NCBI GenBank assembly: GCA_001657315.1
Contig: LYSV01000113.1
Coordinates: 1-55,831, forward strand
DNA from: Flammeovirgaceae bacterium BBD 1991-12
Lineage (GTDB): Bacteria; Bacteroidota; Bacteroidia; Cytophagales; Cyclobacteriaceae
Length of the DNA stretch: 55,831 nt
Direction: 5' to 3'
The notes beneath the pieces are model-generated. The model did no database searches. It was not told the DNA's origin and saw only the letters and a list, made by a program, of their open reading frames with translations. Below are positions 15,796 to 24,138 of the stretch, piece by piece. Numbering within the stretch: the stretch's first letter is position 1; each line of letters opens with the position of its first letter. The position numbers and the translations under genes were made by a program.

Positions 15796-17556
15796 TTACT
15801 CACCTTCAGGGTAATTGGGCAATATTACTGTAAACTCCGTTCCAACATTCTCCTCCGACTTTACCGATATAAAACCTTTCATTCCCTCAACGGTTTCCTT
15901 TACGATATAAAGCCCAAGGCCAGATCCGTTTTCGGCATCATTGGCCCGGTAAAACATGTTGTATACCTTGTCCAGATGAGGAGCCGGGATCCCCTGACCA
16001 TTGTCAGCTACCTTTAGCAGCAACTCATTGCGTGTGGCGCTGAACATGACTTTTACAAAAGGATCTTCAGCCTCTTCATTGTGGTATCGTATGGAATTTG
16101 AGATAAAATTCCGAAGCAGAACGATCATACGCCGCCGGTCCATCATCACGGGAACATCAACGTTTATTTCCTTTATAAGTCTTACCCTTTCGGCGCCCTT
16201 CTGATATCTCAGCTCTTCATATACCTGCTCCAACAGCAGATCCATGTCTACCTCTGCCAGTTCGATACCCATTCTTATGTTTTTCGAGTGGTCAACGATC
16301 TCTCTCAGGAACTGGTCCAGCCGTTTAACACTGTTTTCGATGCGGTCGATACATTCACCTCTTTCCTGTGGGTCTACGCGGTAGAGATTGATCAGTCCCT
16401 GAATGGAAGCCAGTGGCGACCTTATATCATGAGACAGGCTGTACACCAGATTGTCCAGCTCATGATTGATCTTTTTAAGGCTGTTGGTCTGCCCGGCAAC
16501 CGCCCTGCGAAGCTTGAAATTGAACAGCAGAAGTGTGCCAGAGCCCAGAAGCACTACACCAAGGCCTCCGAGAATAAACCAGAACCATTGCTCCAGCCAA
16601 TGAGGACTGCCTCTTTCGTAGATCAAACCCTCAATGCTGAAGTCATTATCCAGCAGACCCAGTCCTATCAGCACATTGGACATCATGGTCCATCTTTCAG
16701 TATTCATACTGCCAATCTCAAAAAGGTCCGGCATGATCAGGTTTTTTTGAATCCTGTGCTGAAAGAGCAGGTCATCGGTTGACAGCTTTGAGTTGTACTT
16801 GTTTACAATAATGTCCACCGCCTCCCGTGGGTGATCCATAGCATACTTCCAGCCTTTTATGGAAGCCGCCAGCACCTTTTCCACTCTCCCGGGGTTATTT
16901 TCCGTTTCTCTTCGGCTGGTAATAAGGCATTCTCCGTAGAAGCCTATGGCATAGTCCTCAGGTCTGAATATCTTGTAGGAGATACCCATTTTATCGAGTT
17001 TTCGGGGCTGGTCGGCAATGTGGGCACCAATGGCATCAAACTCACCGCTGAGAAGACTTTCAAGGCCAGTAAATCCTTTGTGGAAATCCACCTGATCAAG
17101 CAGTCCTGCGCTTTTTAGCATGGCCTGCACCTCTGTATGCCCCATAACTCTTTTCCCCGCCAGATCCTTTAGTGATTCAACAGCCGGATCGATAGTCAGT
17201 AAAATAACAGGAGAGCGCCTGTATACTGCACCCAATACTGATAATTCAGAACTATAAGGATCGCTCAGTACCAATCCTGCCAGCTCGCTTCCATACTGGA
17301 CCATACCTTTGGCCACTGCCCTTCGCACATTATTATCATTGTCAAACTCTTTTATCCTTACCTTCAGTCCTTGTTCCGCATAGTACCCCTTTTCCAGCGC
17401 CATATAATAACCCGCAAACTGAAACTGATGCGTCCATCGTAAATAAAGTGTGATACTATCACCTGAGACAGGGGATTGCCCAGGTACTGCCGACATTGAA
17501 AGCGTAGTAAGAAGGCAGATCAGCGCAAGGTTGGTTATCAGCGTTTTGGAGGACAC
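15796..17556 (-). CDS. NMT1/THI5-like substrate-binding domain fused to a histidine kinase
   Basis: 586 residues. Signal peptide (to about 26), then an NMT1/SsuA-type periplasmic binding domain (about 35-300: LYLRWTHQFQFAGYYMALEKG, GYYAEQGLKVRI). A single membrane span follows at about 330-352 (WFWFILGGLGVVLLGSGTLLL), then HisKA (YSLSHDIRSPLASIQGLINL) and HATPase_c (LLRNFISNSIRYHN, VADNGQGIP, GSGLGLYIVKE). NMT1 domains bind pyrimidine or thiamine precursors and related small molecules for ABC transport; here one serves as the sensor of a kinase. No transporter or response regulator lies next to it. The kinase core is paralogous to that of the gene at 11801-13195. Confidence 0.9.
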   Translation of the reverse strand: MSSKTLITNLALICLLTTLSMSAVPGQSPVSGDSITLYLRWTHQFQFAGYYMALEKGYYAEQGLKVRIKEFDNDNNVRRAVAKGMVQYGSELAGLVLSDPYSSELSVLGAVYRRSPVILLTIDPAVESLKDLAGKRVMGHTEVQAMLKSAGLLDQVDFHKGFTGLESLLSGEFDAIGAHIADQPRKLDKMGISYKIFRPEDYAIGFYGECLITSRRETENNPGRVEKVLAASIKGWKYAMDHPREAVDIIVNKYNSKLSTDDLLFQHRIQKNLIMPDLFEIGSMNTERWTMMSNVLIGLGLLDNDFSIEGLIYERGSPHWLEQWFWFILGGLGVVLLGSGTLLLFNFKLRRAVAGQTNSLKKINHELDNLVYSLSHDIRSPLASIQGLINLYRVDPQERGECIDRIENSVKRLDQFLREIVDHSKNIRMGIELAEVDMDLLLEQVYEELRYQKGAERVRLIKEINVDVPVMMDRRRMIVLLRNFISNSIRYHNEEAEDPFVKVMFSATRNELLLKVADNGQGIPAPHLDKVYNMFYRANDAENGSGLGLYIVKETVEGMKGFISVKSEENVGTEFTVILPNYPEGE

Positions 17557-17792
17557 AGGATGTTAATTAAAACCGTTTTGCAACTTAAATCCTCGCCCGG
17601 TTAAAGTGGAAATATATCCACGCAATTCCCGGATCATGGATAACTTTAATATGATTCAGACAATTAAGGTAAGCAAATGATCCGTTAATTGTCAATTGAG
17701 CGGATATACAGGATATCCAAAAGCGAAATGAAATTCAACGGTTTTCTGGAAATGGTGACGGGTTGTTACCTGAGTCGTAGGATGTTAACAAA

Positions 17793-17823
17793 GAGGCCCG
17801 AACGTTGAAAACGCCCGGGCCTC
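17793..17823 (-). terminator. Terminator after the spondin lipoprotein gene
   Basis: GAGGCCCG at 17793-17800 pairs perfectly with CGGGCCTC at 17816-17823 around a 15-nt loop. On the minus strand a TTTG-rich tail follows. It lies 25 bp past the stop codon. Confidence 0.7.
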
Positions 17824-17847
17824 ACACCATGCAATAGTTATTTATGG

Positions 17848-19182
17848 TTATTGCGGAGTGATCGTCACACGAATTACATCCGAAACATCAGGATAATCAA
17901 AGCTGTCATTGACCAACCCTACATTCTCACTTTCCTCCATGCCCGTGTCCGGACCGCTTTGACGTACTGCCTGATTTAAACCTGCTCCGGGAAATTCGTT
18001 CACCTCTGTACCGGAATCCCACAATTCTACTTCACTGGTCACGTCACCACTAATGGGATCTCCGTCATCATCCCACAACGCAATGCCCACGTCATCAAAC
18101 GCGAAGAAAAGATCGTTTGACTGTATGTACATGGTGGCAAAGTTGAAATACTCACCTGGTGTTGCCATAATCGTGAATTCATAGCGGGCGCCTGGGCCAA
18201 TAGGTCCGGGAGCGGCCGCACCTGCCGGTGTGTTAAACACAGCACTGGAGGAAACATCAGCATTGGCAGATAGTGATGCAGCCAACGGTGCAGGGTCACC
18301 ATCTTCGGCAATTCCTTCCATACCTTCCGTATCCGGGGCGCCATCCGTGAACAAGGGACGGGCACCATCCGCATGTACTGCCCATGCTCCTGGAGAAAGG
18401 GGTATGGTAAAACCTGACCTGTCACCAAGGAACATCTCCAGTTCACCTGGACTGCCATCTTCAGCAATAGCCTCAAGACCGTAGTCAAAATCCGGTGACC
18501 TGGCAGCGAACAGAGGCTGATCAGCGGTGTGTACTACCCACACGCCAGGAGAATGGGGACCCGGCAGCGAAGAGCCTTCAGATACATTGGTTATGGTTAC
18601 CTTAAATTTGGATGGCTCCGGATTAGCTATGGTCACCTGTATCAGGTCGCTCACATTGGGATAAGTGAACCCCTCGGCGTCTGCCATGCCATCGACGATC
18701 CTTGTTACATTTCCTCCTTCGTCCATTCCCTGAGTGCCGCCATTAAGTGGCTGGTTGGGTCCTGTTCCGGGCTCTTCATTCACTTCAGTACCAGCGTCCC
18801 AGAGGTATATCTTGTTGGTGATGTCACCTTCGAGCGCATTGCCGTCTTCATCATACAGGTCTATGCCCTGCCCGGAAGGAGCGAAGAACAGATCATTCGA
18901 TTTAATGAGCATAGTTGCGAAAGACAATCTGGTATCTGTACCGGGGGTTACACTGGGCCCTGCATAGAATGTGAAGGAGTAGGAATCACCTTCCATGATA
19001 GGTCCGGGGCCGGCTGCGCCGTCGGGTACGGAAAATGCTCCACTTGCTGTGTAGGTATAGGCTGTACTTACGTTTTCAATACTTACCGTGAATGATGTCG
19101 GTGTTGCGGGGGTACCACCATCGTCATCATCACTGCAACTGGTGATCAACGCCACTAAAGACAGAAATAATAACTTTTTCAT
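17848..19182 (-). CDS. Spondin-domain lipoprotein with two spondin_N units
   Basis: 444 residues. The leader MKKLLFLSLVALITSC gives a lipobox with Cys16, followed by SDDDDGG. Two spondin_N-like units (about 32-150 and 190-440) share the block 'FATM.I.SNDLFFA', a 'GI.L.D.DG' stretch and 'LWD.GTEVNE.PG'. The second unit contains an inserted tandem duplication of about 43 residues (SPGVWVVHTADQPLFAARSP against SPGAWAVHADGARPLFTDGA, each followed by GIAEDG or AIAEDG). Spondin_N folds are C2-like beta sandwiches, metal-binding and adhesive in animals; bacterial members are secreted and little studied. It has its own promoter carrying the same tandem motif as the response-regulator gene upstream. 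Confidence 0.87.
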   Translation of the reverse strand: MKKLLFLSLVALITSCSDDDDGGTPATPTSFTVSIENVSTAYTYTASGAFSVPDGAAGPGPIMEGDSYSFTFYAGPSVTPGTDTRLSFATMLIKSNDLFFAPSGQGIDLYDEDGNALEGDITNKIYLWDAGTEVNEEPGTGPNQPLNGGTQGMDEGGNVTRIVDGMADAEGFTYPNVSDLIQVTIANPEPSKFKVTITNVSEGSSLPGPHSPGVWVVHTADQPLFAARSPDFDYGLEAIAEDGSPGELEMFLGDRSGFTIPLSPGAWAVHADGARPLFTDGAPDTEGMEGIAEDGDPAPLAASLSANADVSSSAVFNTPAGAAAPGPIGPGARYEFTIMATPGEYFNFATMYIQSNDLFFAFDDVGIALWDDDGDPISGDVTSEVELWDSGTEVNEFPGAGLNQAVRQSGPDTGMEESENVGLVNDSFDYPDVSDVIRVTITPQ

Positions 19183-19214
19183 AACTATTGTCAGATTTAG
19201 ATTTGATTGTCTGA

Positions 19215-19248
19215 CAAAAGTCCTGATCAGATATCACGGAAGTATCAC
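19215..19248 (-). promoter_or_regulatory. Response-regulator-type operator and promoter of the spondin gene
   Basis: On the minus strand GTGATA-N5-GTGATA (19248-19232, 11-bp period) is followed after 9 bp by GACTTTTG (19222-19215), one mismatch from TAnnTTTG. The same arrangement with the same 9-bp gap lies before the response-regulator gene (23308-23275). An 11-bp direct-repeat period is characteristic of OmpR-family sites. A separate inverted repeat, TTGTCAGA/TCTGACAA (19188-19195/19210-19217), overlaps the -7 end. Confidence 0.72.
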
Positions 19249-19265
19249 AGAAGTCTAACGTATTG

Positions 19266-20129
19266 TTAAAGTTTAAGGAACAGTCCGAGACTGTAATTCG
19301 GTGCAGCCAGAATATTACTGCCGGATGCGGCAAATCCGGCCGATGTGACTACCCCCAGCTTTTCGTTCAGATTATAGCTGACTTCGGGACTTATGGCCAG
19401 GAATTCCACGTTGTTGCCAAAGATACCATTGCCGGCCCCGCCTCCGGGGTCCCCGTTACGAAGTGACTCCACTCCATTGATCTTCAGGGCCAGGTTAAAT
19501 CTCTTGAGACCGGTGTATCCCAATTCAAAGGAATACCGGAATTCGTCGGAAAAATCATTCGTACGGTTGTTAAAACCTGCACCCACGGAAGCATAGAATG
19601 GAGCCGGGTAAAACGATGTGCTGGCCTCAAGGGTAAGCAGCTGATTGAACTCACCATCACCCGTCTGTAGAATTCTTGGCTCACCGGCATCGGAAAACCC
19701 TTCAGCTATTTTACCAAAAGGCAAGCCAAAAGTGAGCGTAGCGGCCACAGCTATCTTCCGGTCTTTTATCAGCACATATTTCAATCCTATGTCAGTATCA
19801 CCAAAGGAATTAACTGCATCTCCGGGCTCTATGGTACCGGACTGCCTTCTTTCTACCTCATTCAGGGTACTTCTCACAAAGAAAGGCATGTAGAGAATAC
19901 CTGTGAGCCGGTCCGTAAAGCCATATTCCCCATAGATACTTGTGGTGTACAGGCTGATAGTGGTCAGATCAATAAGTTCACCATCCAGATCGTAAAACTG
20001 ATCTGAAATAATAGCTGACTGACCCAGCTTGAAATACCCCTTCTTTTTGGGCTGAGGCCATCCACCTCCGGCCCTGACTACCGGACTGAAAAATGTAACG
20101 AGAAGTATAAGGATGATAATTCTTTTCAT
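19266..20129 (-). CDS. Outer-membrane beta-barrel protein
   Basis: I place the start at the ATG at 20129 (MKRIIILILLVTFFSPVVRA), which gives a clean signal peptide; an ATG 20 codons upstream would overlap the previous gene. The mature part, about 265 residues, is a series of alternating amphipathic strands with aromatic ends (GYFKLGQSAIISDQFYD, SIYGEYGFTDRLTGILYMPF, FGDTDIGLKYVLI) and terminates in YSLGLFLKL, a C-terminal barrel signal. It resembles the 'transporter/phenol_MetA_deg-like' barrel class. It is the fourth gene of the RR-HK-DM13-barrel operon, 4 bp after the DM13 gene. Confidence 0.78.
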   Translation of the reverse strand: MKRIIILILLVTFFSPVVRAGGGWPQPKKKGYFKLGQSAIISDQFYDLDGELIDLTTISLYTTSIYGEYGFTDRLTGILYMPFFVRSTLNEVERRQSGTIEPGDAVNSFGDTDIGLKYVLIKDRKIAVAATLTFGLPFGKIAEGFSDAGEPRILQTGDGEFNQLLTLEASTSFYPAPFYASVGAGFNNRTNDFSDEFRYSFELGYTGLKRFNLALKINGVESLRNGDPGGGAGNGIFGNNVEFLAISPEVSYNLNEKLGVVTSAGFAASGSNILAAPNYSLGLFLKL

Positions 20130-20133
20130 TTTT

Positions 20134-21090
20134 TTAAGGATTAAAGTCAGCAACCCCAAAAGTGATAGAGGCAGGTTTACATAATACAATCACATAGCGG
20201 TAGGTGTCAAGTCCTGCGTTTGGATCGATCTCACTTACATTGAACAGTGCTCCGCCATCACCACTTATTTCGGCCACCTCCAGTCCGGCAGAACGTGTGG
20301 CTGACCCCGATGTACTGTTGGATAAATAAATAAAAGTGCCCAGTGCAAAGTCTGTATCGAAATCGTCACTTAACTCCAGGTTCAGATCCCCGTTGTCCGC
20401 AATGAATAGTGTGGCCGTTCCGCTGGCCTTGTAACCGCTTCGTCCGGAGAAAGTAGCTGTTAGACTACTGCCTCCTACCTGTACAGCAAAAGGTTCGCTG
20501 GCTACATTGTCAATGGTGGCCGTGATCAATACTTCACCATTGGCTAAAGCGGTAAGCGTACCTGCCTGGCTGACCTCAGCAATGTTGGTGTCATTAACCT
20601 CCCATGTGGCCTGCTTACCTTCGATCAGCATACTCTCCACATTCCATGCCGTGGCTGTGAGCTGGACCATTTCACCTACCTGGATCACTTCTTTAGGCGA
20701 TTCGACCAGTACCTTGTTCACATCATTGGAGGTTTCACTTACATTAATGGGAACCGACTCACTCTCAACTCCCCCTACCATGGCCGTGACGGTGGTCTGC
20801 CCTTTACCTATCGCCAGGACAGTCCCGTCAATAGAAACGGTAGCGACAGCCATATCTCCAACCCTCCATACCGGGGTAACGTCCTCGGCAACACCGAACT
20901 CATTAAGGTAAACGAACTCCAGCTTGCGGTTCTCGCCTATGAGCAGGGCAATTGCGTCATCCCCCTGCAGGTCAATTTCCAGTACTTCAGGCCTGATCTC
21001 ATCATCAAGAATATCCGTGCCGATACAGCCTGTGAGGGTCATTACGGTCAGCAGGATAAATGTATCCGGTTTTAATCTAAGCATTTTCAT
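20134..21090 (-). CDS. Big_2-DM13 redox lipoprotein
   Basis: The start is taken at the ATG at 21090 (MKMLRLKPDTFILLTVMTLTGC), giving a lipoprotein signal with Cys22; this overlaps the kinase stop by 14 bp. Two bacterial Ig-like Big_2 domains follow (about 35-125 and 125-210, with 'ATVSIDGTVLAIGKGQTTVTA' and 'AEVSQAGTLTALANGEVLITA'). The C-terminal ~105 residues match the DM13 domain: 'YKASGTATLFIADNGDLNLEL', 'GTFIYLSNS' and the terminal 'YRYVIVLCKPASITFGVADF' with the near-invariant Cys. DM13 is a predicted redox domain linked to DOMON and cytochrome b561 proteins in animals. Bound to a two-component pair, it may form a surface redox sensor or effector. Confidence 0.83.
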   Translation of the reverse strand: MKMLRLKPDTFILLTVMTLTGCIGTDILDDEIRPEVLEIDLQGDDAIALLIGENRKLEFVYLNEFGVAEDVTPVWRVGDMAVATVSIDGTVLAIGKGQTTVTAMVGGVESESVPINVSETSNDVNKVLVESPKEVIQVGEMVQLTATAWNVESMLIEGKQATWEVNDTNIAEVSQAGTLTALANGEVLITATIDNVASEPFAVQVGGSSLTATFSGRSGYKASGTATLFIADNGDLNLELSDDFDTDFALGTFIYLSNSTSGSATRSAGLEVAEISGDGGALFNVSEIDPNAGLDTYRYVIVLCKPASITFGVADFNP

Positions 21091-22555
21091 ATTGTGGTAG
21101 TTGAAAGGAAAAAGTAGTTCCCTGATTGAGCTTGCTTGAGAGCTCAATGGTAGCATTATGGATTTCCAGTATTTTTTTCACAATGGCCAGCCCAAGCCCG
21201 GTATTGTTGTTATCAAGGCTAATACGCTTGTCACCTATGTGGTATCGGTCAAAAATAAAAGGGATCTGGTCCTTTGGGATACCCGGACCGTTATCGGAAA
21301 CCTTGATTTCCACATACTGATCTGTATTGTCTATTTCCACGATGATCTGTCCGTTTTCCGGCGTGAACTTGAGTGCATTATCCACCAGATTCTGAAGTAC
21401 CCGTTCTATCAGTGATACATCAGCATATACCAGTGATTTATTGGGCGTTGTAGCACTCTTTAACGTGATGTTCTTTTGCCTGGCCAGTAGCTCAAACTTC
21501 TGACACATGTCGCTGATAAGCTCCTGAATAAAAAAGGGTTCCTTTTTCGGCTTTACCTGCCGGGCCTCCAGCTTGGACAGCTCGAACAACTCCTCCACCA
21601 GCTTTTTTAATTTCTGAGTGCTTTCCAATGTGATCTTCAGGTACTTTTCTCTTTCAACCTCGGATAGCTGATGATGTTTCATCATCAGTGTTTCAATATA
21701 ACCCTGAATAACAGCCAGCGGGGTGCGGAGGTCATGGGAGACGTTGCCCACCAGCTCCCGTCTCAGGTTTTCCATGGATTTCAGGTTTTCGATATTCCCT
21801 ACAATGGTGTCGGCCATTTCATTAAAGGCCAGGGCCAGATCATTGATGCCGCCGCCTTCCTTCACAGGTATCCGTGTGCTCATCTCACCATTTTGGAAAC
21901 GCTTTACTGTGGCTATGATTCGGTTAAGGTTTCTGGTGATCAGCCAGATAGCCAGTATGCCCAGCGCCAGTGCGGAAAGCAGAGCGATCAGCATAGCCCT
22001 GCCACCCAGTTTGAAAATGTAGCTGTTCAGTACACTTTCCGATGCGGACTCGTATTCTTCACTGGCAAGGATAACGTAGATATAGGCTATGGTCTGTCCC
22101 TCTTCAACTATACTGCCGGCCGAAAAGACCTTTTTCTTTCCGGGGTTACGGGGGTCGTCCCCCACTACGTATTGCTGTCCTTTGGAAGCTATAAATTCCC
22201 TGACGGGCGCGAGGTCCACCTCTTCCAGTTTCACTTTTTTGTAGGGAGCCACGTAGTTCAGTATTTTTCCGGCTGCGTCCAGTATGTACACCTCAATACT
22301 GGGATTAATGGCCATCATGTGATGCATGATCTCATCGGTAGCTGTTGTGTCCAGCTTACCTCCCACATACGGTTTTACTTCACTGATGATATGCTCGGCG
22401 ATGTCAGCATTCAGTCTTTGATTACGCTCCTGAACATACATTTCGGCAAGATTAACAGTGATGAACACGTAGGCAAAACCGACTACTACCAGCAGTCCGG
22501 TGAGTGTGATCACTATTTTCCAGAAAAATCCGCTGTATGAGTATTTATTGCTCAT
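21077..22555 (-). CDS. Sensor histidine kinase (EnvZ/PhoR type, HAMP)
   Basis: 492 residues. Membrane spans at about 10-32 and 183-205 enclose a periplasmic sensor of ~150 residues (PAS/CACHE-like: IEVYILDAAGKILNYV). A HAMP domain follows (NLNRIIATVKRFQNGEMSTR), then HisKA (GNVSHDLRTPLAVIQGYIET) and HATPase_c (LQNLVDNALKFTPENG, VSDNGPGIP, NTGLGLAIVKKI). Its ATG overlaps the response-regulator stop by 11 bp, so the two are translationally coupled. The periplasmic domain would detect the signal and the neighbouring regulator would respond. Confidence 0.93.
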   Translation of the reverse strand: MSNKYSYSGFFWKIVITLTGLLVVVGFAYVFITVNLAEMYVQERNQRLNADIAEHIISEVKPYVGGKLDTTATDEIMHHMMAINPSIEVYILDAAGKILNYVAPYKKVKLEEVDLAPVREFIASKGQQYVVGDDPRNPGKKKVFSAGSIVEEGQTIAYIYVILASEEYESASESVLNSYIFKLGGRAMLIALLSALALGILAIWLITRNLNRIIATVKRFQNGEMSTRIPVKEGGGINDLALAFNEMADTIVGNIENLKSMENLRRELVGNVSHDLRTPLAVIQGYIETLMMKHHQLSEVEREKYLKITLESTQKLKKLVEELFELSKLEARQVKPKKEPFFIQELISDMCQKFELLARQKNITLKSATTPNKSLVYADVSLIERVLQNLVDNALKFTPENGQIIVEIDNTDQYVEIKVSDNGPGIPKDQIPFIFDRYHIGDKRISLDNNNTGLGLAIVKKILEIHNATIELSSKLNQGTTFSFQLPQYENA

Positions 22556-23267
22556 TGGATATATTGTTTATTGGGAAATCGTCATTAAACCGGTAGCCCA
22601 CCCCCCATGTAGTGAGAATGTAGGTAGGATTGGACAGATCCTGCTCCACCTTTGCACGCAACCGGTTGATATGCGAGTTGACCGTATGCTCGTAGCCCTC
22701 AAATTCGTAACCCCAAACCAGAGACAGCAGCTTGTCCCGTGAATAGTTCTTGCCCGGATTGGAAGCCAGAAGGTACAGCAGGTCAAACTCTTTTGGCGTC
22801 AGGTCAATCCGCCGTTCACCGATCATCACCTTTCTTTTTCCCTGATCGATCTGAAGGTTTCCATGTCTAAGGATCTGGGTGGAGGGCTCTTGATTTCTCA
22901 GCATGTCCACCCTTCTGAAAATTGCTTTCACGCGGGCAATGAATTCCCGTACGCTGAAAGGCTTGGTGAGGTAGTCATCAGCCCCGGTCTCCAGTCCCAT
23001 TATCTTGTCTATCTCTTCGCTTCGTGCTGTGAGCATCAGAATAGGGGTTTTGATCTTGTTGGCCCTCAGGTCACGGCATATCTCCAGCCCATCCTTTTCC
23101 GGTAGCATGATGTCCAGAATGATAAGATCAAAATGCTCTGAAAGGGCCGTATTGTACCCTGCCTGTCCATTGGAAAAGGACATCAACTGACATTCCAGAT
23201 CCTTAAGATGGAGCTCCAGCAACTCTTTGATATGAATATCGTCCTCGATCAGAAGAATCTTCTTCAT
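22545..23267 (-). CDS. OmpR-family response regulator
   Basis: 240 residues. The receiver domain has acidic residues D9/D10, phospho-acceptor D52 (LIILDIMLPEKDG), T in 'MLTARS' and K in 'YLTKPF'. The C-terminal winged helix shows IDLTPKEFDLLYLLASNPG and YEHTVNSHINRLRAKVE, typical of OmpR/PhoB. It is the first gene of an operon with its kinase, the DM13 lipoprotein and the barrel protein. The promoter carries a tandem GTGATA site, so autoregulation is likely. The same site lies before the spondin gene. Confidence 0.95.
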   Translation of the reverse strand: MKKILLIEDDIHIKELLELHLKDLECQLMSFSNGQAGYNTALSEHFDLIILDIMLPEKDGLEICRDLRANKIKTPILMLTARSEEIDKIMGLETGADDYLTKPFSVREFIARVKAIFRRVDMLRNQEPSTQILRHGNLQIDQGKRKVMIGERRIDLTPKEFDLLYLLASNPGKNYSRDKLLSLVWGYEFEGYEHTVNSHINRLRAKVEQDLSNPTYILTTWGVGYRFNDDFPINNISNEQ

Positions 23268-23274
23268 AATTTAA

Positions 23275-23308
23275 CAAATGTAAATACTAAGTATCACGAA
23301 AATATCAC
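23275..23308 (-). promoter_or_regulatory. Autoregulatory operator and promoter of the response-regulator operon
   Basis: On the minus strand GTGATA-N5-GTGATA (23308-23292) is followed after 9 bp by TACATTTG (23282-23275), a perfect TAnnTTTG -7 element. The ATG lies 8 bp further on, so the mRNA would be nearly leaderless. The tandem site occupies the place of the -33 element, as at an activator-dependent promoter. Matching architecture at the spondin gene supports it. Confidence 0.75.
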
Positions 23309-23390
23309 AAGAGGTAGCAATACAAAGTCAGTTTCATGACTTTCGCACTGCTTCAGTATCGTAAATAAGCATTATCTGCCAAAAACCAGG

Positions 23391-23494
23391 AGTCGTGGCA
23401 CCACTTGGATCTGCTTTTATTCTTTCATTTTGAAGTGAGGGCAGCACTTTAAATCTTTTTACCTCATAACCAGAGCACCAGTGGTGCCACGACT
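23391..23494. repeat. Inverted repeat pair (15-bp arms) in an intergenic region
   Basis: AGTCGTGGCACCACT (23391-23405) and its exact reverse complement (23480-23494) enclose 74 bp. A related copy, AGTGGTGTCACGACT, is at 41283-41297. No gene lies within. This could be a REP-like or MITE-like unit. The surrounding stretch from 23309 to 23587 contains nothing else that I recognise. Confidence 0.6.
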
Positions 23495-23587
23495 GTACTC
23501 ATCAGTTCTTGGAACTCATGAATGACAGCTGCTGATCTGAAAGAACTAATTTTATTCATTTTTAGTTTATTCCTTAAATTTGGTAAT

Positions 23588-24073
23588 ATGTTCGTAGCGT
23601 TTGAAAATATGCCGGAGAGCGCCAGGGTCTGGATCTACCAGGCAAACAGAAAGCTTACCGGTCAGGAGGAAGAGTCTCTGCAGCAAATGACCCTCGAATT
23701 TATCAATTCCTGGGCTGCTCACGGGGCTTCACTTCAGGCCTCTTTTAAAGTCCTGCACCAGCAGTTTCTTGTTATCCTTGTCGATGAGGGGTACAATGCC
23801 GCGAGCGGATGCTCCATAGACGCTTCAGTCCACTTTGTTCAACACATGGAAAAAGAACTCGGTGTAAATTTCTTTGACCGGACCAAAGTGGCCTTCATTC
23901 TTAATGATGAGGTCTTTCTTGAATCTGTCAGCAGCCTGAAAAACAAAGTAGCGGAAGGTGCCATACATAAAAATACACTGACCTTTAACAACCTTATCCA
24001 GAGTAAAAAAGAGCTGGAAGAGGCATGGCTTGTCCCTGCGGAGCAGACATGGCTGGGCCGTTATTTTAAGTAG
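23588..24073 (+). CDS. Conserved Bacteroidota protein of unknown function (often labelled 'ABC transporter ATPase')
   Basis: I choose the ATG at 23588 (MFVAFENMPESARVWIYQAN) because the 22 codons before it are a hydrophobic extension absent from the conserved part, and TAAATTTG at 23575-23582 could be a -7 element. The ~161-residue soluble protein has the conserved pattern 'WIYQANRKLTGQEE', 'FINSWAAHGASLQASFKVLH' and 'GCSIDASVHFVQHMEKELGV'. It has no Walker A or B motif, so the common database name is unsupported. Function unknown. It ends 65 bp before the PorE-like gene. Confidence 0.8.
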   Translation: MFVAFENMPESARVWIYQANRKLTGQEEESLQQMTLEFINSWAAHGASLQASFKVLHQQFLVILVDEGYNAASGCSIDASVHFVQHMEKELGVNFFDRTKVAFILNDEVFLESVSSLKNKVAEGAIHKNTLTFNNLIQSKKELEEAWLVPAEQTWLGRYFK

Positions 24074-24138
24074 CGCACAACATTTAAAAATGGGCCTTCG
24101 TTATTTGTTTCGGGTTAATTCTTCATAAATTTAACCAA

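Noticed and set aside
21671-22540. Plus-strand ORF of 289 codons opposite the histidine kinase
   Set aside because: Antisense shadow of the clear HAMP kinase; no domain or signal of its own.
23588-24073. 'ABC transporter ATPase' identity for this conserved protein
   Set aside because: No Walker A, signature or Walker B motif is present; the common label is not supported by the sequence.
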